From assembly GCA_027186245.1 (NCBI GenBank), contig CP114481.1:53514569-53578568 (forward strand): 64,000 nt of DNA. The letters run 5' to 3'. How positions within the stretch are numbered: position 1 is the stretch's first letter; each line of letters starts with the position of its first letter. The stretch comes from Coriaria nepalensis. Lineage: Eukaryota > Streptophyta > Magnoliopsida > Cucurbitales > Coriariaceae. Below the pieces are notes generated by a model. The model was not told where the DNA came from. It was given only the letters and a program-made list of their open reading frames with translations, and ran no database searches. This document shows positions 9,731 through 22,188 of this stretch, one piece after another. Both the position numbers and the translations under genes were made by a program.

Positions 9731-12700
9731 TATGAAAACGAATTGAGAGCGTCAAACAAATCTAGTTTCCGAACCATAATTGTTTTAGAGCGTTGGAGCT
9801 TGAGAGAGATAAAATGGTGAATGAATTAGATAAAAATAATACAAATTAAAATTAGACAAAGTTTCAAAAATTTATAATAAAATCAGCAGGCTAGAAAAAA
9901 TCTAGAAAAGTGTGTTGCGGAATGAAGTACTTTCATGCAAACGAATAAAAATGAGTATGAAATAGTACCTGATATGAAAACGAATTGAGAGCTTCAAACA
10001 AATCAAATTTCCGAACCATTATTTTTTTAGAGCGTTGGAGCTTGAGAGAGAGAAAATGGTGAATGAATATGATAAAAATAATACAAATTAAAATTAGACA
10101 AAGTTCCAAAAATTTACAAGAATATCAACAGGCAAGAAAAAATCTAGAAAAGAGTTTTGCGGAATGAAGTACTTTCATGCAAACGAATGAAAATGAGTAA
10201 GAAATAGTACCTGATATGAAGACGAATTGAGAGCTTCAAAAAAATCTAATTTCCGAAGCATAATTTTTTTAGAGCGTTGGAGCTTGAGATAGAAAAAATT
10301 GTGAATGTATAAGATAAAAATAATACAAATTAAATCTAGACAAAGTTCCAAAAATTTAGAAGAATATCAACGGGCGGAAAAGATCTAGAAAAGTGTTTTG
10401 CAGAATGATGTACTTTTACGCAAACGAATGAAAATGAGTAAGAAATCGTACCTGATATGAAGAGGAATTGAGAGCTCCAAACAAATCTAATTTCCGAACC
10501 ATAATTTTTTTAGAGCATTGGAGCTTGAGAGAGATAAAAGGGTGAATGAATAAGATAGAAATAATACAAATTAAAATTAGACAAAGTTCCAAAAATTTAC
10601 AAGAATATCAACGGGCGGAAAAGATCTAGAAAAGTGTTTTGCAGAATGGTGTATTTGCATGCAAACGAATGAAAATGAGTAAAAAAATAGTACCTGAGAT
10701 GAAGACGAATTGAGAGCTTCAAACAAATCTAATTTCGGAACCATAATTTTTTTAGAGCGTTGGAGCTTAAGAGAGATAAAATGGTGAATGTATAAGATAA
10801 AAATAATACAAATTAAAATTAAACAAAGTTCCAAAAATTTACAAGAAAATCAACGGGCGGAAAAGATCTAGAAAAGTGTTTTGCAGAATGAAGTACTTTC
10901 ATGCAAACGAATAAAAATGAGTATGAAATAGTACCTGATATGAAAACGAATTGAGAGCGTCAAACAAATCTAATTTCTGAACTATAATTTTTTTAGAGCG
11001 TTGGAGCTTGAGAGAGATAAAATGGTGAATGAATAAGATAAAAAAATACAAATTAAAATTAGACAAAGTTCAAAAAATTTACAAGAATATCAACGGGCGG
11101 AAAAGATCTAGAAAAGTGTTTTGCAGAATGATGTACTTTCATGCAAACGAATGAAAATGAGTAAGAAATAGTACCTGATTTGAAAACGAATTGAGAGCTT
11201 CAAACAAATCTAATTTCAGAACCATAATTTGTTTAGAGCGTTGTAGCTTGAGATAGATAAAATGGTGAATGAGTAAGATAAAAAATAATACAAATTAAGA
11301 TTATACAAATTTCCAGAAATTTACAAGAATATCAACGGGCGTGAAAAAAATCTAAAAAAGAGTTTTGTGGAATGAAGTACTTTCATGCAAACGAATGAAA
11401 GTGAGTAAGAAATAGTACCTGATATGAAAACGAATTGAGAGCGTCAAACAAATCTAATTTCCGAACCATAATTGTTTTAAAGCGTTGGAGCTTGAAAGAG
11501 ATAAAATGGTGAATGTATATTATAAAAATAATACAAATTAAAATTAGACAAAGTTCCCAAAATTTACAAGAAAATCAACGGGCAAGAAAAAATCTAGAAA
11601 AGAGTTTTGCGGAATGAAGTACTTTCACGCAAACGAATGAAAATGAGTAAGAAATAGTACCTGATATGAAGACGAATTGAGAGCTTCAAACAAATCTAAT
11701 TTCCGAACCATAATTGTTTTGGAGCGTTGGAGCTTGAGAGAGATAAAATGGTGAATGAATAAGATTAAAATAAAATTAGATGAAGTTCCAAAAATTTACA
11801 AGAAAATCAACGGGCGGAAAAGATCTAGAAAAGTGTTTTGCAGAATGAAGTACTTTCATGCAAACGAATAAAAATGAGTATGAAATAGTACCTGATATGA
11901 AAACGAATTGAGAGCGTCAAACAAATCTAATTTCTGAACTATAATTTTTTTAGAGGGTTGGAGCTTGAGAGAGATAAAATGGTGAATGTATAAGATAAAA
12001 AGAATACAAATTAAAATTAGACAAAGTTTAAAAAATTTACAAGAATATCAACGGGCGGGAAAAAATCTAGAAATGAGTTTTGCGGAATGAAGTTCTTTCA
12101 TGCAAACGAATGAAAATGAGTAAGAAATAGTACCTGATATGAAAATGAATTGAGAGCTTCAAACAAATCTAGTTTCTGAACCATAATTTTTTTGGAGCGT
12201 TGGAGCTTGAGAGAGATAAAATGGTGAATGAATAAGATTAAAATAAAATTAGATGAAGTTCCAAAAATTTACAAGAATATCAACTGGCGGAAAAGATCTA
12301 GAAAAGTGTTTTGCAGAATGATGTACTTTCATGCAAACGAATGAAAATGAGTAAGAAATAGTACCTGATATGAAAACGAATTGAGAGCTTCAGACAAATC
12401 TAGTTTCTGAACCATAATTTTTTTGGAGCGTTGGAGCTTGAGAGAGATAAAATGGTGAATGAATAAGATTAAAATAAAATTAGATGAAGTTCCAAAAATT
12501 TACAAGGATATCAACGGGCGGAAAAGATCTAGAAAAGGATTTTGCGGAATGAAGTACTTTCATGCAAACGAATGAAAATGAGTAAGAAATAGTACCTGAT
12601 ATGAAGACGAATTCAGAGCTTCAACCAAATCTGATTTCCGAACCATAATTGTTTTAGAGCGTTGTAGCTTGAGAGAGATAAAATGGTGAATGAATAAGAT

Positions 12701-12883
12701 AAAAAATAAAACAAATTAAAATTATACAAATTTCCAGAAATTTACAAGAATATCAACGGGCGTGAAAAAAATCTAGAAAAGTGTTTCGCGGAATGAAGTA
12801 CTTTCATGCAAACGAATGAAAATGAGTACTAAATAGTACCTGATATGAAAACGAATTGAGAGCTTCAAACAAATCTAATTTCA
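9731..12883 (+). repeat. Diverged mixed monomers with a 4-monomer echo
   Basis: Thirteen or so monomers of mixed types. A monomer with the private pair TTTCTGAACTATAAT and GCGTCAAAC occurs at about 10,861-11,010 and again at about 11,818-11,960, 957 bp (four monomers) apart. The first members of the 10-bp deletion subfamily appear at about 11,761, 12,236 and 12,475. No genes or inserted elements are visible. Confidence 0.8.
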
Positions 12884-14529
12884 GAACCATAATTTTTTTA
12901 GAGCGTTGTAGCTTGAGAGAGATAAAATGGTGAATGAATAAGATAAAAAATAATACAAATTAAAATTATACAAATTTCCAGAAATTTACAAGAATATCAA
13001 CGGGCGGGAAAAAAATCTAGAAAAGAGTTTTGCGGAATGAAGTACTTTCATGCAAACGAATGAAAATGACTAAGAAATAGTACCTGATATGAAGACGAAT
13101 TGAGAGCTTCAAACAAATCTAATTTCCAAAACCATAATTTTTTTAAAGCGTTGGAGCTCGAGAGAGATAAAATGGTGATTAAATAAGATAAAAATAATAC
13201 AAATAAAAATTAGACAAAGTTCCAAAAATTTACAAGAATATCAACGGGCGGGAAAAAAATCTAGAAAAGAGTTCTGCGGAATGAAGTACTTTCATGCAAA
13301 CGAATGAAAATGAGTATGAAATACTACCTGATATGAAAACGAATTGAGAGCGTCAAACAAATCCAATTTCCAAACCATAATTGTTTTAGAGCGTTGGAGC
13401 TTGAAAGAGATAAAATGGTGAATGTATAAGATAAAAATAATACAAATTAAAATTAGACAAAGTTCCCAAAATTTACAAGAAAATCTACGGGCAAGAAAAA
13501 ATCTAGAAAAGAGTTTTGCGGAATGAAGTACTTTCACGCAAACGAATGAAAATGAGTAAGAAATAGTACCTGATATGAAGACGAATTGAGAGCTTCAACC
13601 AAATCTAATTTCCGAACCATAATTTTTTTAGAGCGTTGTAGCTTGAGAGAGATAAAATGGTGAATGAATAAGATAAAAAATAATACAAATTAAAATTATA
13701 CAAATTTCCAGAAATTTACAAGAATATCAACGGGCGGGAAAAAAATCTAGAAAAGAGTTTTGCGGAATGAAGTACTTTCATGCAAACGAATGAAAATGAC
13801 TAAGAAATAGTACCTGATATGAAGACGAATTGAGAGCTTCAAACAAATCTAATTTCCAAAACCATAATTTTTTTAAAGCGTTGGAGCTCGAGAGAGATAA
13901 AATGGTGATTAAATAAGATAAAAATAATACAAATAAAAATTAGACAAAGTTCCAAAAATTTACAAGAATATCAACGGGCGGGAAAAAAATCTAGAAAAGA
14001 GTTCTGCGGAATGAAGTACTTTCATGCAAACGAATGAAAATGAGTATGAAATACTACCTGATATGAAAACGAATTGAGAGCGTCAAACAAATCCAATTTC
14101 CAAACCATAATTGTTTTAGAGCGTTGGAGCTTGAAAGAGATAAAATGGTGAATGTATAAGATAAAAATAATACAAATTAAAATTAGACAAAGTTCCCAAA
14201 ATTTACAAGAAAATCTACGGGCAAGAAAAAATCTAGAAAAGAGTTTTGCGGAATGAAGTACTTTCACGCAAACGAATGAAAATGAGTAAGAAATAGTACC
14301 TGATATGAAGACGAATTGAGAGCTTCAACCAAATCTAATTTCCGAACCATAATTTTTTTAGAGCGTTGTAGCTTGAGAGAGATAAAATGGTGAATGAATA
14401 AGATAAAAAATAATACAAATTAAAATTATACAAATTTCCAGAAATTTACAAGAATATCAACGGGCGGGAAAAAAATCTAGAAAAGAGTTTTGCGGAATGA
14501 AGTACTTTCATGCAAACGAATGAAAATGA
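12884..14529 (+). repeat. 730-bp trimer tandem repeat, 2.25 copies
   Basis: Copy 1 is 12,884-13,613, copy 2 is 13,614-14,343, and a partial third runs to 14,529. I noticed no difference between copies. The left limit is set by TCAGAACC at 12,881 against TCCGAACC at 13,611. The right limit is set by AAAATGAC ending at 13,800 against AAAATGAG ending at 14,530. The unit contains a monomer with AATCCAATTTCCAAACC and one with AAAGCGTTGGAGCTCGAGAG, each present in both copies. Identity over 730 bp in an array this variable points to a very recent event. Confidence 0.9.
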
Positions 14530-15700
14530 GTAAGAAATAGTACCTGATATGAAAATGAATTGAGAGCTTCAAACAAATCTAATTTCTGAACCATAATTTT
14601 TTTAGAGCGTTGGAGCTTGAGAGACATAAAATAGTGAATGAATAAGATTAAAATAAAATTAGACGAAGTTCCAAAAATTTACAAGAATATCAACGGGCGG
14701 AAAAGATCTAGAAAAGTGTTTTGCAGAATGATGTACTTTCATGCAAACGAATGAAAATGAGTAAGAAATAGTACCTGATATGAAGACGAATTCAGAGCTT
14801 CAATCAAAATCTGATTTCCGAACCATAATTTTTTTAGAGCGTTGGAGCTTGAGAGAGATAAAATGGTGAATGAATATGACAAAAATAATACAAATTAGAA
14901 TTAGACAAAGTTCCAAAAATTTACAAGAATATCAACGGGCGGAAAAGATCTAGAAAAGGATTTTGCGGAATGAAGTACTTTCATGCAAACGAATGAAAAT
15001 GAGTAAGAAATAGTACCTGATATGAAGACGAATTCAGAGCTTCAATCAAATCTGATTTCCGAACCATAATTGTTTCAGAGCATTGGAGCTTGAGAGAGAT
15101 AAAATAGTGAATGGATATGATAAAAATAATACAAATTAAAATTAGACAAAGTTTCAAAAATTTACAAGAAAATCAACATGCAAGAAAAAATCAAGAAAAG
15201 TGTTTTGCAGAATGAAGTACTTTCAGGCAAACGAATAAAAATGAGTAAGAAATAGTACCTAATATGAAAACGAATTGAGAGCTTCAAGCATATCAAATTT
15301 CCGAACCATTATTTTTTTAGAGCACTTGAGCTTGAGAGAAATAAAATGGTGAATGAATATGATAAAAATAATGCAAATTAAAATTAGACAAAGTTCCAAA
15401 AATTTACAAGGATATCAACGGGCAGAAAAGACCTAGAAAAGGATTTTGCGGAATGAAGTACTTTCATGCAAACGAATGAAAATGAGTAAGAAATAGTACC
15501 TGATATGAAGACGAACTAGAGCTTCAACCAAATCTGATTTCCGAACCATAATTTTTTTAGAGCGTTGTAGCTTGAGAGAGATAAAATGGTGAATGAATAA
15601 GGTAAAAAATAAAACAAATGAAAATTATACAAATTTCCAGAAATTTACAAGAATATCAACGGGCGTGAAAAAAATCTAGAAAAGTGTTTTGCGGAATGAA
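14530..15700 (+). repeat. Diverged monomers, source-like segment for 20.95-21.95 kb
   Basis: Five monomers. From about 14,941 the segment matches 20,955-21,950 at an offset of 6,013-6,014 bp, including the private GAATTCAGAGCTTCAATC, AACATGCAAG, GCACTTGAGC and, just past this feature, CTAGGAAAGAG (15,920 and 21,933). The copies differ at scattered single bases, such as GAAGACGAACTAG against GAATACGAACTAG. Confidence 0.75.
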
Positions 15701-17857
15701 GTACTTTCATGCAAACGAATGAAAATGAGTAAGAAATAGTACCTGATATGAAAACGAATTGAGAGCTTCAAACAAATCTAATTTCAGAACCATAATTTTT
15801 TTAGAGCGTTGTAGCTTGAGAGAGATAAAATAGTGAATGAATAAGATAAAAAATAATACAAATTAAAATTATACAAATTTCAAGAAATTTACAAGAATAT
15901 CAACGGGCGGGAAAAAAATCTAGGAAAGAGTTTTGCGGAATGAAGTACTTTCATGCAAACGAATGAAAATGAGTAAGAAATAGTACCTGATATGAAAATG
16001 AATTGAGAGCTTCAAACAAATCTAATTTCTGAACCATAATTTTTTTAGAGCGTTGGAGCTTGAGAGAGATAAAATAGTGAATGAATAAGATTAAAATAAA
16101 ATTAGACGAAGTTCCAAAAATTTACAAGAATATCAACGGGCGGAAAAGATCTAGAAAAGTGTTTTGCAGAATGATGTACTTTCATGCAAACGAATGAAAA
16201 TGAGTAAGAAATAGTACCTGATATGAAGACGAATTCAGAGCTTCAAGCAAATCTGATTTCCGAACCATAATTGTTTTAGAGCATTGGAGCTTGAGAGAGA
16301 TAAAATAGTGAATGAATATGATAAAAATAATACAAATTAAAATTAGACAAAGTTTCAAAAATTTACAAGAAAATCAACAAGCAAGAAAAAATCTAGAAAA
16401 GTGTTTTGCAGAATGAAGTACTTTCAGGCAAACGAATAAAAATGAATAAGAAATAGTACCTAATATGAAAACGAATTGAGATCTTCAAGCATATCAAATT
16501 TCAGAACCATTATTTTTTTAGAGCATTTGAGCTTGAGAGAGATAAAATGGTGAATGAATATGATAAAAATAATACAAATTAAAATTAGTCAAAGTTCCAA
16601 AAATTTACAAGGATATCAACGGGCGGAAAAGATCTAGAAAAGGATTTTGCGGAATGAAGTACATTCATGCAAACGAATGAAATTGAGTAAGAAATAGTAC
16701 CTGATATGAAGACGAATTCAGAGCTTCAACCAAATCTGATTTCCGAACCATAATTTTTTTAGAGCGTTGTAGCTTGAGAGAGATAAAATGGTGAATGAAT
16801 AAGATAAAAAATAAAACAAATTAAAATTATACAAATTTCCAGAAATTTACAAGAATATCAACGGGCGTGAAAAAAATCTAGAAAAGTGTTTTGCGGAATG
16901 AAGTACTTTCATGCAAACGAATGAAAATGACTAAGAAATAGTACCTGATATGAAGACGAATTGAGAGCTTCAAACAAATCTAATTTCCAAAACCATAATT
17001 TTTTTAAAGCGTTGGAGCTCGAGAGAGATAAAATGGTGATTAAATAAGATAAAAATAATACAAATAAAAATTAGACAAAGTTCCAAAAATTTACAAGAAT
17101 ATCAACGGGCAGAAAAGATCTAGAAAAGCATTCTGCGGAATGAAGTACTTTCATGCAAACGAATGAAAATGAGTATGAAATAGTACCTGATATGAAAACG
17201 AATTGAGAGCGTCAAACAAATCTAATTTCCGAACCATAATTGTTTTAGAGCGTTGGAGCTTGAAAGAGATAAAATGGTGAATGTATAAGATAAAAATAAT
17301 ACAAATTAAAATTAGACAAAGTTCCCAAAATTTACAAGAAAATCTACGGGCAAGAAAAAATCTAGAAAAGAGTTTTGCGGAATGAAGTACTTTCACGCAA
17401 ACGAATGAAAATGAGTAAGAAATAGTACCTGATATGAAGACGAATTGAGAGCTTCAACCAAATCTAATTTCCGAACCATAATTTTTTTAGAGCTTTGGAG
17501 CTTGAGAGAGATAAAATGGTGAATGAATAAGAGAAAAATAATACAAATTAAAATTAGACAAAGTTCCAAAAATTTACAAGAATATCAACGGGCGGGAAAA
17601 AACCTAAATGAGTTTTGCGGAATGAAGTACTTTCATGCAAACGAATGAAAATGAGTAAGAAATAGTATCTGATATGAAAATGAATTGAGAGCTTCAAACA
17701 AATCTAGTTTCTGAACCATAATTTTTTTGGAGCGTTGGAGCTTGAGAGAGATAAAATGGTGAATGAATAAGATTAAAATAAAATTAGACGAAGTTCCAAA
17801 AATTTACAAGAATATCAACTGGCGAAACAGATCTAGAAAAGTGTTTTGCAGAATGAT
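15701..17857 (+). repeat. Ninemer higher-order unit H1 (2,157 bp)
   Basis: Nine monomers in a fixed order that recurs at 17,858. The unit opens with GTACTTTCATGC followed by a GAAAACG/TTTCAGAACC monomer. It then has a 10-bp-deletion monomer, a GCATTGGAGC monomer, a GCATTTGAGC monomer, a GTTGTAGC monomer with an ACAAATTTCCAG tail, an AAAGCGTTGGAGCTCGAG monomer, a GCGTC monomer with TTCCCAAAATTTAC, and two more. The ACGGGCGTGAAAA tails at 16,861 and 19,018 keep exactly this offset. H1 and H2 differ at some positions, for example CAAGCAAATCTG against CAAGGAAATCGG. Confidence 0.82.
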
Positions 17858-20030
17858 GTACTTTCATGCAAACGAATGAAAATGAGTAAGAAATAGTACC
17901 TGATATGAAAACGAATTGAGAGCTTCAAACAAATCTAATTTCAGAACCATAATTTTTTTAGAGCGTTGTAGCTTGAGAGAGATAAAATGGTGAATGAATA
18001 AGATAAAAAATAATACAAATTAAAATTATACAAATTTCCAGAAATTTACAAGAATATCAACGGGTGGGAAAAAAATCTAGAAAAGAGTTTTGCGGAATGA
18101 AGTACTTTCATGCAAACGAATGAAAATGAGTAAGAAATAGTACCTGATATGAAAATGAATTGAGAGCTTCAAACAAATCTAATTTTTGAACCATAATTTT
18201 TTTAGAGCGTTGGAGCTTGAGAGACATAAAATAGTGAATGAATAAGATTAAAATAAAATTAGACGAAGTTCAAAAAATTTACAAGAATATCAACGGGCGG
18301 AAAAGATCTAGAAAAGTGTTTTGCAGAATGATGTACTTTCATGCAAACGAATGAAAATGAGTAAGAAATAGTACCTGATATGAAGACGAATTCAGAGCTT
18401 CAAGGAAATCGGATTTCCGAACCATAATTGTTTTAGAGCATTGGAGCTTGAGAGAGATAAAATAGTGAATGAATATGATAAAAATAATACAAATTAAAAA
18501 TAGACAAAGTTTCAAAAATTTACAAGAAAATCAACAAGCAAGAAAAAATCTAGAAAAGTGTTTTGCAGAATGAAGTACTTTCAGGCAAACGAATAAAAAT
18601 GAATAAGAAATAGTACCTAATATGAAAACGAAATGAGAGCTTCAAGCATATCAAATTTCAGAACCATTATTTTTTTAGAGCATTTGAGCTTGAGAGAGAT
18701 AAAATGGTGAATGAATATGATAAAAATAATACAAATTAAAATTAGACAAAGTTCCAAAAATTTACAAGGATATCAACGGGCGGAAAAGATCTAGAAAAGG
18801 ATTTTGCGGAATGAAGTACTTTCATGCAAACGAATGAAATTGAGTAAGAAATAGTACCTGATATGAAGACGAATTCAGAGCTTCAACCAAATCTGATTTC
18901 CGAACCATAATTTTTTTAGAGCGTTGTAGCTTGAGAGAGATAAAATGGTGAATGAATAAGATAAAAAATAAAACAAATTAAAATTATACAAATTTCCAGA
19001 AATTTACAAGAATATCAACGGGCGTGAAAAAAATCTAGAAAAGTGTTTTGCGGAATGAAGTACTTTCATGCAAACGAATGAAAATGACTAAGAAATAGTA
19101 CCTGATATGAAGACGAATTGAGAGCTTCAAACAAATCTAATTTCCAAAACCATAATTTTTTTAAAGCGTTGGAGCTCGAGAGAGATAAAATGGTGATTAA
19201 ATAAAATAAAAATAATACAAATAAAAATTAGACAAAGTTCCAAAAATTTACAAGAATATCAACGGGCAGAAAAGATCTAGAAAAGCATTCTGCGGAATGA
19301 AGTACTTTCATGCAAACGAATGAAAATGAGTATGAAATAGTACCTGATATGAAAACGAATTGAGAGGGTCAAACAAATCTAATTTCCGAACCATAATTGT
19401 TTTAGAGCGTTGGAGCTTGAAAGAGATAAAATGGTGAATGTATAAGATAAAAATAATACAAATTAAAATTAGACAAAGTTCCCAAAATTTACAAGAAAAT
19501 CTACGGGCAAGAAAAAATCTAGAAAAGAGTTTTGCGGAATGAAGTACTTTCACGCAAACGAATGAAAATGAGTAAGAAATAGTACCTGATATGAAGACGA
19601 ATTGAGAGCTTCAACCAAATCTAATTTCCGAACCATAATTTTTTTAGAGCTTTGGAGCTTGAGAGAGATAAAATGGTGAATGAATAAGAGAAAAATAATA
19701 CAAATTAAAATTAGACAAAGTTGCAAAAATTTACAAGAATATCAACGGGCGGGAAAAAATCTAGAAATGAGTTTTGCGGAATGAAGTACTTTCATGCAAA
19801 CGAATGAAAATGAGTAAGAAATAGTACCTAAGAAATAGTACCTGATATGAAAATGAATTGAGAGCTTCAAACAAATCTAGTTTCTGAACCATAATTTTTT
19901 TGGAGCGTTAGAGCTTGAGAGAGATAAAATGGTGAATGAATAAGATTAAAATAAAATTAGACGAAGTTCCAAAAATTTACAAGAATATCAACTGGCGGAA
20001 CAGATCTAGAAAAGTGTTTTGCAGAATGAT
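17858..20030 (+). repeat. Ninemer higher-order unit H2 (2,173 bp)
   Basis: Same monomer order as H1, at an offset of 2,157 bp until about 19.6 kb. It becomes longer by a private 14-bp tandem duplication of TAAGAAATAGTACC at about 19,814-19,841 and a few bases in the preceding tail (AAAACCTAAATGAG in H1, AAAATCTAGAAATGAG here). Its GCGTC monomer has changed to GAGAGGGTC near 19,366. The unit is followed by a partial third unit. Confidence 0.82.
19814..19841 (+). repeat. 14-bp micro-duplication marker, first occurrence
   Basis: TAAGAAATAGTACC is present twice in tandem inside one monomer, where every ordinary monomer has it once. The same extra copy is found 4,342 bp downstream (24,156-24,183) and nowhere else I looked. 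It works as a derived marker linking the two segments. Confidence 0.9.
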
Positions 20031-20954
20031 GTACTTTCATGCAAACGAATGAAAATGAGTAAGAAATAGTACCTGATATGAAAACGAATTGAGAGCTTCC
20101 AACAAATCTAATTTCAGAACCATAATTTTTTTAGAGCGTTGTAGCTTGAGAGAGATAAAATGGTGAATGAATAAGATAAAAAATAATACAAATTAAAATT
20201 ATACAAATTTCCAGAAATTTACAAGAATATCAACGGGTGGGAAAAAAATCTAGAAAAGAGTTTTGCGGAATGAAGTACTTTCATGCAAACGAATGAAAAT
20301 GAGTAAGAAATAGTACCTGATATGAAAATGAATTGAGAGCTTCAAACAAATCTAATTTCTGAACCATAATTTTTTTAGAGCGTTGGAGCTTGAGAGACAT
20401 AAAATAGTGAATGAATAAGATTAAAATAAAATTAGACGAAGTTCCAAAAATTTACAAGAATATCAACGGGCGGAAAAGATCTAGAAAAGTGTTTTGCAGA
20501 ATGATGTACTTTCATGCAAACGAATGAAAATGAGTAAGAAATAGTACCTGATATGAAGACGAATTCAGAGCTTCAAGGAAATCGGATTTCCGAACCATAA
20601 TTGTTTTAGAGCATTGGAGCTTGAGAGAGATAAAATAGTGAATGAATATGATAAAAATAATACAAATTAAAATTAGACAAAGTTTCAAAAATTTACAAGA
20701 AAATCAACAAGCAAGAAAAAATCTAGAAAAGTGTTTTGCAGAATGAAGTACTTTCAGGCAAACGAATAAAAATGAATAAGAAATAGTACCTAATATGAAA
20801 ACGAATTGAGAGCTTCAAGCATATCAAATTTCCGAACCATTATTTTTTTAGAGCATTTGAGCCTGAGAGAGATAAAATGGTGAATGAATATGACAAAAAT
20901 AATACAAATTAAAATTAGACAAAGTTCCAAAAATTTACAAGGATATCAACGGGC
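20031..20954 (+). repeat. Partial ninemer unit H3
   Basis: Starts like H1 and H2 (GTACTTTCATGC, GAAAACG, TTTCAGAACC) and follows the unit order for about four monomers, at an offset near 2,172 bp from H2. It keeps the H2-type CAAGGAAATCGG. Near 20,955 the sequence switches to a segment resembling 14,941 onward, so the unit is truncated by a rearrangement. Confidence 0.75.
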
Positions 20955-21950
20955 GGAAAAGATCTAGAAAAGGATTTTGCGGAATGAAGTACTTTCATGC
21001 AAACGAATGAAAATGAGTAAGAAATAGTACCTGATATGAAGACGAATTCAGAGCTTCAATCAAATCTGATTTCCGAACCATAATTGTTTTAGAGCATTGG
21101 AGCTTGAGAGAGATAAAATAGTGAATGGATATGATAAAAATAATACAAATTAAAATTAGACAAAGTTTCAAAAATTTACAAGAAAATCAACATGCAAGAA
21201 AAAATCTAGAAAAGTGTTTTGCAGAATGATGTACTTTCAGGCAAACGAATAAAAATGAGTAAGAAATAGTACCTAATATGAAAACGAATTGAGAGCTTCA
21301 AGCATATCAAATTTCCGAACCATTATTTTTTTAGGGCACTTGAGCTTGAGAGAGATATAATGGTGAATGAATATGATAAAAATAATGCAAATTAAAATTA
21401 GAAAAAGTTCCAAAAATTTACAAGGATATCAACGGGCGGAAAAGATCTAGAAAAGGATTTTGCGGAATGAAGTACTTTCATGCAAACGAATGAAAATGAG
21501 TAAGAAATAGTACCTGATATGAATACGAACTAGAGCTTCAACCAAATCTGATTTCCGAACCATAATTTTTTTAGAGCGTTGTAGCTTGAGAGAGATAAAA
21601 TGGTGAATGAATAAGGTAAAAAATAAAACAAATGAAAATTATACAAATTTCCAGAAATTTACAAGAATATCAACGGGCGTGAAAAAAATCTAGAAAAGTG
21701 TTTTGCGGAATGAAGTACTTTCATGCAAACGAATGAAAATGAGTAAGAAATAGTACCTGATATGAAAACGAATTGAGAGCTTCAAACAAATCTAATTTCA
21801 GAACCATAATTTTTTTAGAGCGTTGTAGCTTGAGAGAGATAAAATGGTGAATGAATAAGATAAAAAATAATACAAATTAAAATTATACAAATTTCCAGAA
21901 ATTTAGAAGAATATCAACGGGCGGGAAAAAAATCTAGGAAAGAGTTTTGC
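20955..21950 (+). repeat. Segment duplicated from ~14.94-15.94 kb type
   Basis: Four monomers matching 14,941-15,940 at an offset of 6,013-6,014 bp. Shared private changes are CTTCAATC, AACATGCAAG, GCACTTGAGC, AAATGAAAATTATAC and CTAGGAAAGAG. Minor differences show that it is not a fresh copy. It interrupts the ninemer order. Confidence 0.75.
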
Positions 21951-22188
21951 GGAATGAAGTACTTTCATGCAAACGAATGAAAATGAGTAAGAAATAGTAC
22001 CTGATATGAATACGAACTAGAGCTTCAACCAAATCTGATTTCCGAACCATAATTTTTTTAGAGCGTTGTAGCTTGAGAGAGATAAAATGGTGAATGAATA
22101 AGGTAAAAAATAAAACAAATGAAAATTATACAAATTTCCAGAAATTTACAAGAATATCAACGGGCGTGAAAAAAATCTAGAAAAGTGT
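21458..22188 (+). repeat. One monomer repeated at 487-bp distance
   Basis: The monomer with GAATACGAACTAGAGC at 21,521 is repeated at 22,008. The match runs from about 21,461 to 21,701 and from 21,948 to 22,188, with no difference noticed. It ends where GTGTTTTGCGG becomes GTGTTCTGCGG at 22,189. From there the sequence continues as the 19.3-kb-type GAGAGGGTC monomer, so 22,189 is near a recombination joint. Confidence 0.8.

Noticed and set aside
13292..13537. A recurring 60-100-codon open frame on the minus strand (also 14,022, 17,151, 19,308, 22,208, 23,650 and many others) with a hydrophobic stretch
   Set aside because: It is the satellite monomer read on its T-rich strand. It never extends much beyond one monomer, is broken in most monomers, and different monomers change amino acids freely. 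There is no sign of a gene start, promoter or constrained protein.
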